Of a stretch of 64,000 nucleotides of DNA, positions 25,696-33,840 are shown piece by piece. Location: the NCBI RefSeq assembly GCF_002157625.1, contig NZ_BDMM01000007.1, positions 107,433 through 171,432 of the forward strand, read 5' to 3'. Source of the stretch: Brevundimonas sp. SH203 (GTDB lineage Bacteria; Pseudomonadota; Alphaproteobacteria; Caulobacterales; Caulobacteraceae). Numbering within the stretch: the first letter of the stretch is position 1; the number at the start of each line of letters is the position of its first letter. The translations under genes and the position numbers were made by a program. The notes beneath the pieces are model-generated. The model had not been told where the DNA came from. It saw only the letters and a list, made by a program, of their open reading frames with translations, and did not search any database.

Positions 25696-27269
25696 GCGGC
25701 GAGGTTCGGCATTTCAGGGGGCGCGCCCTGGGTCTGGATCATCGGCGGCGCCTGACCTTCGGCGGCGGCGTCGCCGACCGCGTTCAACAGCTTGTCGCGA
25801 TCTTCTTTGGCGCGGGGCAACCAGGCCGGCGCCCCCATTAACGGCGCGAACTTGGCGATGTCCTCGACATTGACGGTCGCGGTCAGCAGCTCGTCGCCGC
25901 CGATGGCCTTGACCAGCTCCATGAACCGGGTGCCGCGCTCGACGTCTTCCAGGTTCTGCTGCTGGGCCAGCGGCGAGGTGACGCGCACCTTCAGGATCAG
26001 GTGGTCGATCCGCAGTTCGTCGAAGTCGATGCCCGGAACCTTCTTCTTGTCCAGCACGTCCAGCACGCGGCTGATCACGGCCGGGATATATTCGTGATTC
26101 ATGCGCCCGAACGCCGATCCGGTATCGAAGGCGAATTCCCGCATCCGTTCGACGATCTCGGTCGGCGAGCGCACTGAGGCGCTTTCGGGCGGCAACTGCC
26201 GCGCCATCAGGTTCTGGGCGATGTTCTGCCGCATGTCCGACAGGGACAGCTGCGCCAGGTCCACGCTGCCGTTCATCGCCAGCGGCTGGATCGACGACCC
26301 CAGCGGCCCGCCGGTCCTCGCCACGCGGATCAGGGCGTGCGGCGCGACCCGCAGCGTATCGGGGTTCACGACGCCGTCATGCGCCACCATCAACGGCGGC
26401 GCCAGGGCATAGGCCGCCGCCTTCAGCACCATCTCTACGACCTTGTTGGCGGTCATGATGTCCGGCAGGGTCAGCATCAGCGGACCCAGCCCCCACGGAT
26501 TTCCGGGCGTCGTCCACCAGCGGAAGACGATCCAGGGATTGGTGCGGTTCTCCGTCTCGAGGATCTTGGCCGAGGCGTCCTTGCCGCCCTCGACGCAGAT
26601 CACGTCGAACCGCCAGCGACCGATGGACAGGTCGAAATAGCTGGCCTGGACGATCTCGACCTCTTCCGTCTTGCCCTCGGCGATCAGTTTGCGCACTCGT
26701 TCGGGCCAGGCCGTCGCCTTGGGCCACAACACCGCCAGCTGATCGGCCGGATATTTGCGACGCCAATAGACGTTATCGACACGGCCCGACGCGCCCTCCT
26801 CAATGGCGAGGGCCCAGGGCGGCACGGCATTCCAGCGGATCAGCTCGTTGTCGTCGCCTTCCTGCGCCAGCAAGGCGCCCGTCCCGATGGACAGGTCGGA
26901 ATAGGCTTCGTGGCTGGCCTTGGCGAAACCGGAGGCGTCCAGCGCGGCATGAACGACCGTCGTCGCCAGCTCCAGCCGGCGGTTGACCGCCTCCACCTGA
27001 TCCTCCGGGATCAGCGGTCCGCCTTCCAGCTTGGTCCAGCGCGAGAAGGGCGGGGTCAGATCGCGTTGCAGCCGCGACCCGAAACGGTGGACGCCGGTCG
27101 GACCGGAGCTGTCGAACAACTGTTCGAACGCCGTGCGCCCGCGCCCATGCTCGACGCGCCAGGGCATGGCGAACTGCATGGCCCGGTCGATGTAATGCTT
27201 GACCTCGCTGCGCTTTCGCAGCGCCGCCTGCTCGCGGGCGAGGATCTTGCTGACGCTCCAGCCGGCCAT
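25692..27269 (-). CDS. Portal (head-to-tail connector) protein
   Basis: The 525-residue product matches the T7 gp8-type connector family (PF12236). It starts ILAREQAALRKRSEVKHYID and contains FDSSGPTGVHRFGSRLQRDL, TPPFSRWTKLEGG, a wing with NPWIVFRWWTTPGNPWGLGP, then PDIMTANKVVEMVLKAAAYA and FAFDTGSAFGRMNHEYIPAV. The portal forms the dodecameric DNA gate at one capsid vertex. Length is usual for the family. It is four bases from the preceding small gene and overlaps the Bbp19-like gene. Confidence 0.93.
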   Translation of the reverse strand: MAGWSVSKILAREQAALRKRSEVKHYIDRAMQFAMPWRVEHGRGRTAFEQLFDSSGPTGVHRFGSRLQRDLTPPFSRWTKLEGGPLIPEDQVEAVNRRLELATTVVHAALDASGFAKASHEAYSDLSIGTGALLAQEGDDNELIRWNAVPPWALAIEEGASGRVDNVYWRRKYPADQLAVLWPKATAWPERVRKLIAEGKTEEVEIVQASYFDLSIGRWRFDVICVEGGKDASAKILETENRTNPWIVFRWWTTPGNPWGLGPLMLTLPDIMTANKVVEMVLKAAAYALAPPLMVAHDGVVNPDTLRVAPHALIRVARTGGPLGSSIQPLAMNGSVDLAQLSLSDMRQNIAQNLMARQLPPESASVRSPTEIVERMREFAFDTGSAFGRMNHEYIPAVISRVLDVLDKKKVPGIDFDELRIDHLILKVRVTSPLAQQQNLEDVERGTRFMELVKAIGGDELLTATVNVEDIAKFAPLMGAPAWLPRAKEDRDKLLNAVGDAAAEGQAPPMIQTQGAPPEMPNLAA

Positions 27270-27273
27270 GCGT

Positions 27274-27498
27274 TCAGCCGCCCATCGTGGCGGCGAGGGT
27301 GTTGGCGCCCTGGAAGGTCAGCATCCGACGTCCGGCCCCGCGCAGCAGCCGCCCGGAGGCCGCCTTTTCGGCCTTGATCCGCTGGCTTTCCTCCTCGGTT
27401 TCGCGCGCGGTGAGGGCCTGGGCCTTTTCGGCGTCGATCTGCGCCCACTTCTGTTCGCGGGTGCGGCCTCCGAAGAAGCTCTTAACGCGCTGGGCCAT
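27274..27498 (-). CDS. Small phage protein next to the portal
   Basis: A 74-residue, Lys/Arg/Glu-rich helical product (TREQKWAQIDAEKAQALTAR, then RIKAEKAASGRLLRGAGRRM) ending in TFQGANTLAATMGG. I do not recognise a family. It overlaps the GNAT-like gene by 17 bases at its 5' end and ends four bases before the portal start, so it belongs to the packaging and head operon. A comparable small protein occurs between terminase and portal in several temperate podoviruses, but that is recollection, not a match. Confidence 0.6.
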   Translation of the reverse strand: MAQRVKSFFGGRTREQKWAQIDAEKAQALTARETEEESQRIKAEKAASGRLLRGAGRRMLTFQGANTLAATMGG

Positions 27499-27967
27499 CG
27501 CTGACTGCTCCGGGATAGATGCGACTGAACACGGCGACGGGGCCTAGGCGCGTCGCCTCTTCCCCGATCCGTTCGAAGCCCAATCCTGCCGCCATGCGCG
27601 CGCCCGCAACGCGGTCGCTCCAGTCGCCCGATGTCGTCGCCGCCCGCACATAGATGCGGACCTCCAGCGGCCCGACCGCCCCCGCCACCGCCGACAGCGC
27701 GTCCGCGATGCAGGACAGCGCCCGGCGCAGATGCGGCCGAAACCCCGGCCCCGTCGCCAGCCAGGCTTCTGCATGATCCGCCTCGGGCCACAGCCCCATC
27801 ACGCAGACCATCACGCCGGCGTCGTCCCGCACCGTCAGGCTCACGCCCGCCGCCACCTGGGCCGCCATCTCCCCGAACCGTTGGCGCGTGAACCGCCCCC
27901 GCTGACCCGCATCCGTCAGCGCCTCCAGCATGTCGAACGCCGACGCCTCGCTGACGATCAACCCCAC
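27482..27967 (-). CDS. GNAT-like phage protein (T7 gp13/DUF2833 type)
   Basis: The 161-residue product has a GNAT-fold look: an N-terminal helix (EASAFDMLEALTDAGQRGRF), beta strands (SLTVRDDAGVMVCVMGLWPE), and the C-terminal pattern AGARMAAGLGFERIGEEATRLG then VFSRIYPGA, which resembles the acetyl-CoA-binding end of acetyltransferases. Proteins of this type (T7 gp13-like, DUF2833) occur next to terminase or portal genes; the substrate is unknown. It overlaps terL by ten bases and the next gene by 17. Confidence 0.65.
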   Translation of the reverse strand: MGLIVSEASAFDMLEALTDAGQRGRFTRQRFGEMAAQVAAGVSLTVRDDAGVMVCVMGLWPEADHAEAWLATGPGFRPHLRRALSCIADALSAVAGAVGPLEVRIYVRAATTSGDWSDRVAGARMAAGLGFERIGEEATRLGPVAVFSRIYPGAVSDGPAR

Positions 27968-29601
27968 GGCGACCAGTCCGAGCTGTAGCTGCCTTGCCCG
28001 CCGACCTGTGCGGGCTGGGGAGAGGTGGGCGCCCAGACACCGCCGGACGTCTGCGCCCAGCCGCCCGGCACGCCGGCCGGCGCGGTCATGGTAGATTTTG
28101 GCTTGAACTGATCGTAGGCCCTATTTCCCGAGGTCAGTGCGGCGCGGCCGATGCTCCCCAGGTCGCCATAGCCGTCCGCCTCGACCGCGTGGGAGCTGGC
28201 GGACTTCTGGGGCTTCAGCCGCTTGCCTGGCTGTTTGGGATCGTGCGCTTCCCACTTGTAGTCGCCGCCATAACCCTTGCGCAGCATCCGGCAGGACGGA
28301 TTGATCAGCTTCTGCGGCAGGCCGTCGACGGGGTTCAGCGACAGCATCAGGCTCCGCGTCGCATCAAACCGCAGCTGCAACTCGTTCGACGGCGCAGGCT
28401 GGATCGGGATGTTCAGATGCTGGCTGACGGTCTCCATGAAGGAGAACTCGCCCATCTCGCGGTCGGCGCCGTAGAAGGCGGCGGGGTCGCCATAGCCGAT
28501 GCTGACATGCTGGCGCGCGAACCGCGTGGACAGCAGATCGCGGATCGCCTCGGCGAACCGCTTCGGTCCGACGCCGTGCATCAGCTTGCGCCGGCGCGGG
28601 TCGCTCGGGTCGTAGATCACCACTTCGGCATAGGTGATCCGCCGGCCGCTCGGCGTCACGCCCTTGATTGTGCAGGCCGGCGTGCCGCCCCCGTCGAGGC
28701 CCAGGAACAGGTGATCGCCCGGTCGAGGCTCCAGTTCCTCCGCCAGGAACAGGATGTCGAGATTGGCCTCCGGGAAGACCGGCTCGCCCGAGATCGACGC
28801 GCCCCAGAGGTTGCGGATCATGCGCCGCACATACCAGGACGGCTGGCCTGCCGCCGCGCGGATGTAATATTGCGGATCGAGGTTCTGGAGGTTTTCCGCC
28901 GCCGGATTGGTCACGAAGGGCGGACCGCCGGGCAACAGGCCGCCGGGCTGGTCGAAGAACTCGAAGTCGTCGCGGACATGATGCTCGGCCTCCTCGACGC
29001 ATTTCGTGTAGAGGGGGTGGTCCGTGTCGGGCTTGTTGAACGTGCCCCAGACCCCGCGGCTGACGCGAAACTCCGTCCGCCCGCCACGCATGACGCGACC
29101 GCCCAGGAAGCTGAACGCCTCGATCGGCACGAGGTCGGCCTCGTCCACCCCGGCCCCGTGCAGCTCCCAGCCGCGACAGACCGCCTCGACCGTGTTGGTC
29201 CCCAGCGCCCGCATCTCGACGCGCAGCTTGCACAGCCCCATGCCCGGCGTGCCGTCCGTGAACGGCGCATGGAACTCCAGATCGTGAGACGCCGGCCGGT
29301 CGTCGGATCCGGTGAACTTGCCGAAGTCGCGAGGCACCCACTGATGCCAGGTCGGGATCAGCGTGGCGTACAGATTGCGATAGGTGTCGCGAAGCACGCC
29401 GACCTTGGCTTCGCGGACGCCCTGATTGTTCAGCTTCTGCGTCATCGCCGTGAAGAAGGGTTCGGCGACAAATGCAGCTGTGGTCTTGGCGGATCCGATC
29501 GGACCTGCCATCAGTCGGGTGAAGGCGGTTGATTCGTGGAACCGACGCACCGTCGGCCCGGAGGGCACATAGACCCTGGGATCGAAAACCGTCTCCCCCA
29601 C
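27958..29601 (-). CDS. Terminase large subunit
   Basis: A 547-residue DNA-packaging motor ATPase and nuclease. Walker A is GPIGSAKTT (33-41), Walker B is GAGVDEADL (149-157), and the nuclease domain starts with LFLGLDGGGTPACTI, with a further acidic motif in VSIGYGDPAAFYG and EADGYGDLGSIGRA. The start is GTG at 29601 with GGGAGG upstream. The C-terminal ~60 residues are Ser/Gly/Pro-rich and probably disordered. It follows the small terminase gene across a 190-bp gap that holds a hairpin, and leads the head operon. Confidence 0.94.
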   Translation of the reverse strand: MGETVFDPRVYVPSGPTVRRFHESTAFTRLMAGPIGSAKTTAAFVAEPFFTAMTQKLNNQGVREAKVGVLRDTYRNLYATLIPTWHQWVPRDFGKFTGSDDRPASHDLEFHAPFTDGTPGMGLCKLRVEMRALGTNTVEAVCRGWELHGAGVDEADLVPIEAFSFLGGRVMRGGRTEFRVSRGVWGTFNKPDTDHPLYTKCVEEAEHHVRDDFEFFDQPGGLLPGGPPFVTNPAAENLQNLDPQYYIRAAAGQPSWYVRRMIRNLWGASISGEPVFPEANLDILFLAEELEPRPGDHLFLGLDGGGTPACTIKGVTPSGRRITYAEVVIYDPSDPRRRKLMHGVGPKRFAEAIRDLLSTRFARQHVSIGYGDPAAFYGADREMGEFSFMETVSQHLNIPIQPAPSNELQLRFDATRSLMLSLNPVDGLPQKLINPSCRMLRKGYGGDYKWEAHDPKQPGKRLKPQKSASSHAVEADGYGDLGSIGRAALTSGNRAYDQFKPKSTMTAPAGVPGGWAQTSGGVWAPTSPQPAQVGGQGSYSSDWSPWG

Positions 29602-29757
29602 CCTGAAACCTCCCGCGCGTCACCCCGACCCTGGGGCTATCGATGGGAGGTTCGCCGCCTTCGAATTCCGGCAACGCCAATCAGTGCGGGACCGCTTGCC
29701 CATAAGGGGTTGGTGGAGGCGTTTTCCGGGGGCGTCCTAGATCGCGGACACGTCAAA

Positions 29758-29774
29758 GATAACTTCTAGTTATC
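29758..29774. other. AT-rich hairpin between the terminase genes
   Basis: GATAACT (29758-29764), TCT, AGTTATC (29768-29774): a 7-bp stem in an AT-rich patch 18 bases after the small terminase stop codon, in the 190-bp gap before terL. It could be a weak terminator, an operator or part of a packaging site; the sequence alone does not decide. Confidence 0.4.
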
Positions 29775-29791
29775 CAAATTATCAAGCCTAT

Positions 29792-30448
29792 TTAGGACGT
29801 TGTGTCTTCGTCCGACTGCCTCCGTCCGACTTGGCCTAGTCGAACGCTCATCCCACCGCCCAAATCCTGACCGGCATCGACCCCGCGCGCGGGAACGGAG
29901 ACGCCTGTTCCGCCGAAGTTCATCGCCGCGAAGCTGACGTTGAGCGTCGGACCGCTCTCGCCTTCGCCGCCCGCCGTGATCTTCGGCGCGACGTAGGGCG
30001 TGGCGACCTCGGCCATGCGCATCTGGAGCTTGAACAGGTCGAGCAGCACGTCGTTCGAATAGTAGTCGAGCTTCACCTCGACCTCGACCTCGACGATGCC
30101 GCCCGCGACCTCGCGCTTTTCCTTCACCGTCTTGGTCGCCTTTTGCAGGCCCAGGCGCTCGGCCAGCTGGATCGTCGTCATGGAATAGGCCTCCATGATG
30201 ACGGACAGCGGGTGACGGTGCTGGCCCAGCAGCCAAGACGTGACCGCCTCGGTGCGCCGGTTCTTCGATCCTTTCGGCCGTCCGCGCCGAACGACCGAGG
30301 GCAGGGCGGCCGACAACGGCGACGGCGCGTCCAGCGCGCCGGTGTCCTGCACGTCGAGATCTTCGAATAGGCCCGCCTGGACAACCTCGGCCATGTCCGC
30401 GCCCGCCGCCAAGGCCTCACCTACCGCCGCACCCACGCCGCCGCTCAT
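29792..30448 (-). CDS. Terminase small subunit-like DNA-binding protein
   Basis: The 218-residue product carries an AT-hook-like motif (RRGRPKGSKNRR) followed by a helical region (EAVTSWLLGQHRHPLSVIME, then AERLGLQKATKTVKEKREV) and a disordered tail. Proteins of this layout precede terL in many temperate podoviruses and are taken as the small terminase, which recognises packaging sites on phage DNA. It has a good GAGGG ribosome-binding site and starts right beside the large non-coding repeat region at 30.45-30.95 kb, which may hold its binding site. The role is inferred mainly from position. Confidence 0.72.
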   Translation of the reverse strand: MSGGVGAAVGEALAAGADMAEVVQAGLFEDLDVQDTGALDAPSPLSAALPSVVRRGRPKGSKNRRTEAVTSWLLGQHRHPLSVIMEAYSMTTIQLAERLGLQKATKTVKEKREVAGGIVEVEVEVKLDYYSNDVLLDLFKLQMRMAEVATPYVAPKITAGGEGESGPTLNVSFAAMNFGGTGVSVPARGVDAGQDLGGGMSVRLGQVGRRQSDEDTTS

Positions 30449-30510
30449 ATCACCCTCTTTGTTTATTCGATCCGAGGGTGACGCCGCCGCCCGATCCGCA
30501 ACGCGGCGGG

Positions 30511-30786
30511 TCGGAGACTTGATCGAGACAGGATCGGAGACTTCTAAGTGTCTCTATTGTTTATGATAATCACTACATGTCCCCAATGTCTCCGATGTCT
30601 CGGGGTCGCGTCGTCATACGATGGATCGCCACGGCTCAACGCCGGTCGCAGTCGGTCAGGCGCGCGCGTCATGTGAAACGACCGAGACATCGGAGACATT
30701 GGGGACACGCCTGAAAACCATCGACCAAACAGACACTTAGATGTCCCGGTCATTGTCTCTACCCCCCGACCCACGGTCGGAGACAA
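30511..30786. repeat. GAGAC/GTCTC repeat array
   Basis: GAGAC or its complement occurs ten times between 30514 and 30784 (514, 525, 537, 550, 588, 597, 684, 693, 755 and 780, first base, offset 30000), with an eleventh at 30924. The 8-mer TCGGAGAC appears at 30511, 30534, 30690 and 30777 and inverted at 30588. About half a copy of the 5-mer would be expected by chance in that length. Confidence 0.85.
30543..30741. repeat. Nested inverted repeats
   Basis: Inner pair: a perfect 26-bp inverted repeat, 30578-30603 against 30682-30707, containing TGTCTCCGATGTCTCGG in its left arm, with a 78-bp centre. Outer pair: TCTAAGTGTCT at 30543-30553 against AGACACTTAGA at 30731-30741. The two pairs are concentric, so the whole ~200 bp could form a cruciform or hold symmetrically bound protein dimers. 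Confidence 0.88.
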
Positions 30787-30955
30787 GAGCGCCAGATGGC
30801 GGCGAACGCCCTGTTATCGCTCAGGTTCGCGTCCGCGCCAAGGGTCGGGGATGAAGAATGTTGACGCGCTGCTCGGGCTGTCCTAGATAGAGGGCGTGAC
30901 AGGGCGTCGGTCCGACGCTCAACGTCTCTGGCATTGGGCCGGGGGCACATCTGGG

Positions 30956-31198
30956 ATGGACCCGATGACCGTAGCAGCCGTGCTAGAGCGCGAGACCGCG
31001 CACCTTCCTCAACGTGATCGCGACCTGATCGCCCGACGCCTCATCGTCGCCATCGAACTGGTCAGACACACGCCCCGCGCCACCGAGCGCCCCCTGACCG
31101 ACAAGTTGCAATCCTTCGGCGACTGCCCGCGCTGGATCTGCGCACTGGTCGCTCGCACCGCGTTCGAGGCTCTGCGCCCGATGGCGGTGGCGGCATGA
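30956..31198 (+). CDS. Small helical protein of unknown function
   Basis: An 80-residue product from the ATG at 30956 (a GTG at 30896 would lengthen it by 20 residues). It is mostly helical, with LERETAHLPQRDRDLIARRL and VARTAFEALRPMAVAA. I do not recognise a family. It is the first gene of the rightward operon beyond the repeat region and overlaps the next gene as ATGA, which indicates translational coupling. Expression is therefore likely to be governed by the repeat region upstream. Confidence 0.55.
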   Translation: MDPMTVAAVLERETAHLPQRDRDLIARRLIVAIELVRHTPRATERPLTDKLQSFGDCPRWICALVARTAFEALRPMAVAA

Positions 31199-31392
31199 CC
31201 CGCTTTGCCCTGATGGCGGATCGCGACGACGGAGAGGTCGGCGTCGTCTGCACTGCGTTCCAGGACTTCACCCCGGACCTGGCCTTCTGGTCGCGATCCT
31301 ACCCGGGCTGCTGGGTGCTGGCGGACATCGACGTCGATGCCGACACGGCGACGATCATCGCACAGGCCCGCGCTCTCCGCGTTGCTGCCTGA
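31195..31392 (+). CDS. Small acidic protein of unknown function
   Basis: A 65-residue product with the look of a small alpha/beta fold: TRFALMADRDDGEVGVVCTA, then DFTPDLAFWSRSYPGCWVLA and DIDVDADTATIIAQARALRV. There is no membrane segment or signal. It is coupled by a four-base overlap to the gene before it and lies about 100 bases before the ParB-like gene on the same strand. I do not recognise a family. Confidence 0.55.
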   Translation: MTRFALMADRDDGEVGVVCTAFQDFTPDLAFWSRSYPGCWVLADIDVDADTATIIAQARALRVAA

Positions 31393-31497
31393 CGCCTCCG
31401 GTTAACCCTTTTGCTCCGGCGAGAGGGTTTTCCTGAACCGTCAGGTTCTACGCTTCGGCATTGGGTCGGGGCGTCCGCTGGTCAAAAGAGGACCGCC

Positions 31498-33513
31498 ATG
31501 ACTGCCGAATTGAACACCGTCGTCAAACTTCCCCTGTCGCAGACCTACATCGCCGGCGAGAACGTCCGCGCCGAAACGGCCCATGACGCTGACAAGATCG
31601 CCCTGCTGGCCGGATCGATCCGCCACTTCGGGCGTCTGCTGGAGCCGCTGAAAGCCTACATCGATGCCGACGGCCGCGCCGCCGTCTGGGACGGCGGCCG
31701 CCGCTGGACCGCCCTGAAACTGATCGAGGCCGAAGCCGATGGGGTCGGGGCCGTCATCGTCGAGGCCGTGGACGTCTTCGTGACGTCGCAAGAGGACGCC
31801 TCGGCCGCATCGCTGGCCACCTTCGTCCGCGAGGATCAACACCCGGCAGACGAATTCCTCGCCTATAACGCCAAGTTCGACGAGGGCATGTCGGCCGAGC
31901 AGATCGCCGCCGCCTTCGCCGTCTCGCCAAAAACCGTGACCCAGCTGCTGCGTTTCCGCACCCTGTCGCCGCGCGTTCTGGAAGCTTTCCGCTCCGGCCG
32001 GTTCGACCTCGATGTCGCCTACGCCTTCACTCTGACCACGGACCACGACAAGCAACACGCCCTGCTGGACGCCCAGCCCGGCGACAAGCCGTTCTACGCC
32101 CATCACATCAAGAGCGCCCTGACCAAGGGCGCCGTCACCGCAAACCACAAGTGGGCGCGCTTTATCGGCCGGGACGCCTATGCGGCGGCGGGCGGAACCT
32201 TCGTCCAGGACCTGTTCTCGCACCATCAGGCAGACGAACAATGGTCGGACGGCGACCTCGTCCATGAACTGGCGCAAGGCAAGCTGCGCGAGATGGAGAA
32301 CGGCTTTTTGGCCGAGGGATGGTCTAAGATGATCGTTGCCGAATACAGCTGGGGTTGGCAGGACGGCTATGAGGTCATGAAGCCGGAAGGCGAGGGCAAG
32401 AAGAACAAGCCCAAGCCCTTCACGGCCGAGCAGATGGCCCAGGGCATCGTCTTCCTCGTCCCGCAGCACGGCGCCGATTTCGAGGTCAAGAAGGGCTATC
32501 GCAAACTCGGAAAGAAGGTGGACGTCAATGCGCCGCTCCCGCTGGCGAAGCGTGAACCCGCCCTCTACGGCTGGGGCCACAAGGGCCACCACGTCATGAC
32601 CCAGGTCGCGACCGAGGCGACCCGCGTCGCGCTCGTCTACCAACCCGACGTGGCGATGATCGCAATGGCGACCCAGCTGGCCTGGGCGACCCTGCGCAAG
32701 GATCGCTGGGGCCGTCCAGAGCGCGACGGCCTCCCCAGCCGTCTCCTGCCCGAAACCCGGCATGGCAAGACGCCAGAGGTCAAGGTGAAGGGGCAGGACT
32801 TGGTCGGCGAGGAAGTCGATGCGTGGTCGAAACGCCTACCCGAAGGTCGTGTCGCCTTCTGCGACGCCATAGCAGCCCTGACGGTCGAAGAGCGCCAGTC
32901 GCTTATGGCCCTGTGCTTCGCTCTGACGCTGGATGCGGACGAGGAGAAGATCGAAAGCCGCAATGCTGATCGCTGGACCCATTTGGGCTGGATGGCCAAC
33001 AAGGCGGGCGTCGTCATCGAACAGGCGTGGACCCCTGACTGGAACTTCATCAACGGCGGGTCTAAGGACGCCCTGCTGGACGTCATCGCCACCGTCGGAA
33101 ACTCGTCGCCGGGGGCTGGGGCGAAAAAGGCTGATCTGTCCGACATCGTGGCGCACAACGCCCGCGAACTCGGCTGGCGTCCGCAGCTGCTGGCGACATT
33201 CACCGAAGTCGCCGCGCCCGAACCGGTCTCGGCCGAAGCGGACGACGATGCCGTCGACCAGGACGAAGACCGCGATGCGGCTGACGAGGCCGAATACCTC
33301 GGCTGGATCGAGGCGGCGTTGATCGAGACGCATGGCCTCGCAGACGTGGACGCCAAGGCCGTGGCTTTACGGGCTCTGATCGACGAACGCGCTCAAGCGA
33401 ACGGCGCGGAGGTTGGAGACGAACACTACAACTGGACCCGAGCTGACGCCGCGATGTCCGCTACCGACTACCTGACGGCCAATCCCACGGCCTCGGCCGA
33501 CGACGAAGACTGA
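31498..33513 (+). CDS. Large ParB-like DNA-binding protein
   Basis: A 671-residue ParB/RepB/Spo0J-type protein from the ATG at 31498 (AGAGGA upstream). The N-terminal domain has the ParB CTP-binding motif region VWDGGRRWTALKLIE (64-77). A helix-turn-helix follows (FDEGMSAEQIAAAFAVSPKT, 127-146), and FRSGRFDLDVAYAFTLT matches the family. The remaining 450 residues are unusual: Lys-rich EGKKNKPKPFTAEQM, a long helical body and a very acidic C-terminal segment (SAEADDDAVDQDEDRDAADE). No ParA partner is visible anywhere in the window, so a partition role is doubtful. It may act on the repeat array just upstream as a transcription, replication or packaging factor (inference). Confidence 0.85.
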   Translation: MTAELNTVVKLPLSQTYIAGENVRAETAHDADKIALLAGSIRHFGRLLEPLKAYIDADGRAAVWDGGRRWTALKLIEAEADGVGAVIVEAVDVFVTSQEDASAASLATFVREDQHPADEFLAYNAKFDEGMSAEQIAAAFAVSPKTVTQLLRFRTLSPRVLEAFRSGRFDLDVAYAFTLTTDHDKQHALLDAQPGDKPFYAHHIKSALTKGAVTANHKWARFIGRDAYAAAGGTFVQDLFSHHQADEQWSDGDLVHELAQGKLREMENGFLAEGWSKMIVAEYSWGWQDGYEVMKPEGEGKKNKPKPFTAEQMAQGIVFLVPQHGADFEVKKGYRKLGKKVDVNAPLPLAKREPALYGWGHKGHHVMTQVATEATRVALVYQPDVAMIAMATQLAWATLRKDRWGRPERDGLPSRLLPETRHGKTPEVKVKGQDLVGEEVDAWSKRLPEGRVAFCDAIAALTVEERQSLMALCFALTLDADEEKIESRNADRWTHLGWMANKAGVVIEQAWTPDWNFINGGSKDALLDVIATVGNSSPGAGAKKADLSDIVAHNARELGWRPQLLATFTEVAAPEPVSAEADDDAVDQDEDRDAADEAEYLGWIEAALIETHGLADVDAKAVALRALIDERAQANGAEVGDEHYNWTRADAAMSATDYLTANPTASADDED

Positions 33514-33520
33514 CCCCAGG

Positions 33521-33547
33521 GGCGGGGACGGCTTGGCCGCCCCCGCC
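33521..33547 (+). terminator. Hairpin after the ParB-like gene
   Basis: GGCGGGG (33521-33527) pairs with CCCCGCC (33541-33547), with an inner GGC-TTG-GCC stem. It starts eight bases after the ParB-like stop and is followed by TTCC. It is probably a terminator or mRNA-stabilising structure, leaving reduced expression for the small gene downstream. Confidence 0.55.
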
Positions 33548-33570
33548 TTCCTGCCCTATGGATACGCCCC

Positions 33571-33840
33571 ATGACTGATTTGACGCCCGATCTCGTATGC
33601 CGCGCCGGCGCCGCCTTGTTCGGGCGCGAGTGGCAGGCCCCGCTCGCCGCCCTGCTGAACGTCAACGACCGCACCATCCGCCGCATCGCCAGCGCCGCTC
33701 GTCAGGGTCAGCCCTACACCATCAACCAGAACTGGCGGGCCGAATTGGCGACGGCCCTGTCGCGCGCCTCGCTCGACCACGAGCTGAAGGCGCGCGAAGC
33801 CTCTGAGGTCGCCGCGATCCTTCGCGACGATGCGGCCTAG
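33571..33840 (+). CDS. Small helix-turn-helix phage protein
   Basis: The 89-residue product resembles a DNA-binding regulator: LFGREWQAPLAALLNVNDRT followed by IRRIASAARQGQPYTIN has the spacing of a helix-turn-helix (LAALLNV-NDRTIRRIAS). The C-terminal half is helical (LDHELKAREASEVAAILRDD). It ends four bases inside the stop region of the converging helicase gene. The target and role are unknown. Confidence 0.6.
   Translation: MTDLTPDLVCRAGAALFGREWQAPLAALLNVNDRTIRRIASAARQGQPYTINQNWRAELATALSRASLDHELKAREASEVAAILRDDAA

Larger units (their letters stand above)
30449..30955. other. Non-coding divergent control or origin-like region
   Basis: About 500 bases without a convincing gene, between the leftward terminase operon and the rightward operon ending in the ParB-like gene. 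It contains the GAGAC repeats and nested inverted repeats described separately, plus an AT-rich patch (TTGTTTATGATAATCAC, 30558-30574) that could supply -10 elements in either direction. Candidate roles are divergent promoters with operators, a replication origin, a centromere-like ParB site or a packaging site. Confidence 0.6.

Noticed and set aside
30544..30786. An 80-codon minus-strand frame within the repeat region
   Set aside because: It is made of the inverted repeats themselves (repeated MSPMS-like segments) and lacks a ribosome-binding site.
31498..33513. Phage-plasmid partition system
   Set aside because: A ParB-like gene is present, but no ParA or plasmid replication initiator is visible and an integrase is present, so a plasmid lifestyle is not supported.
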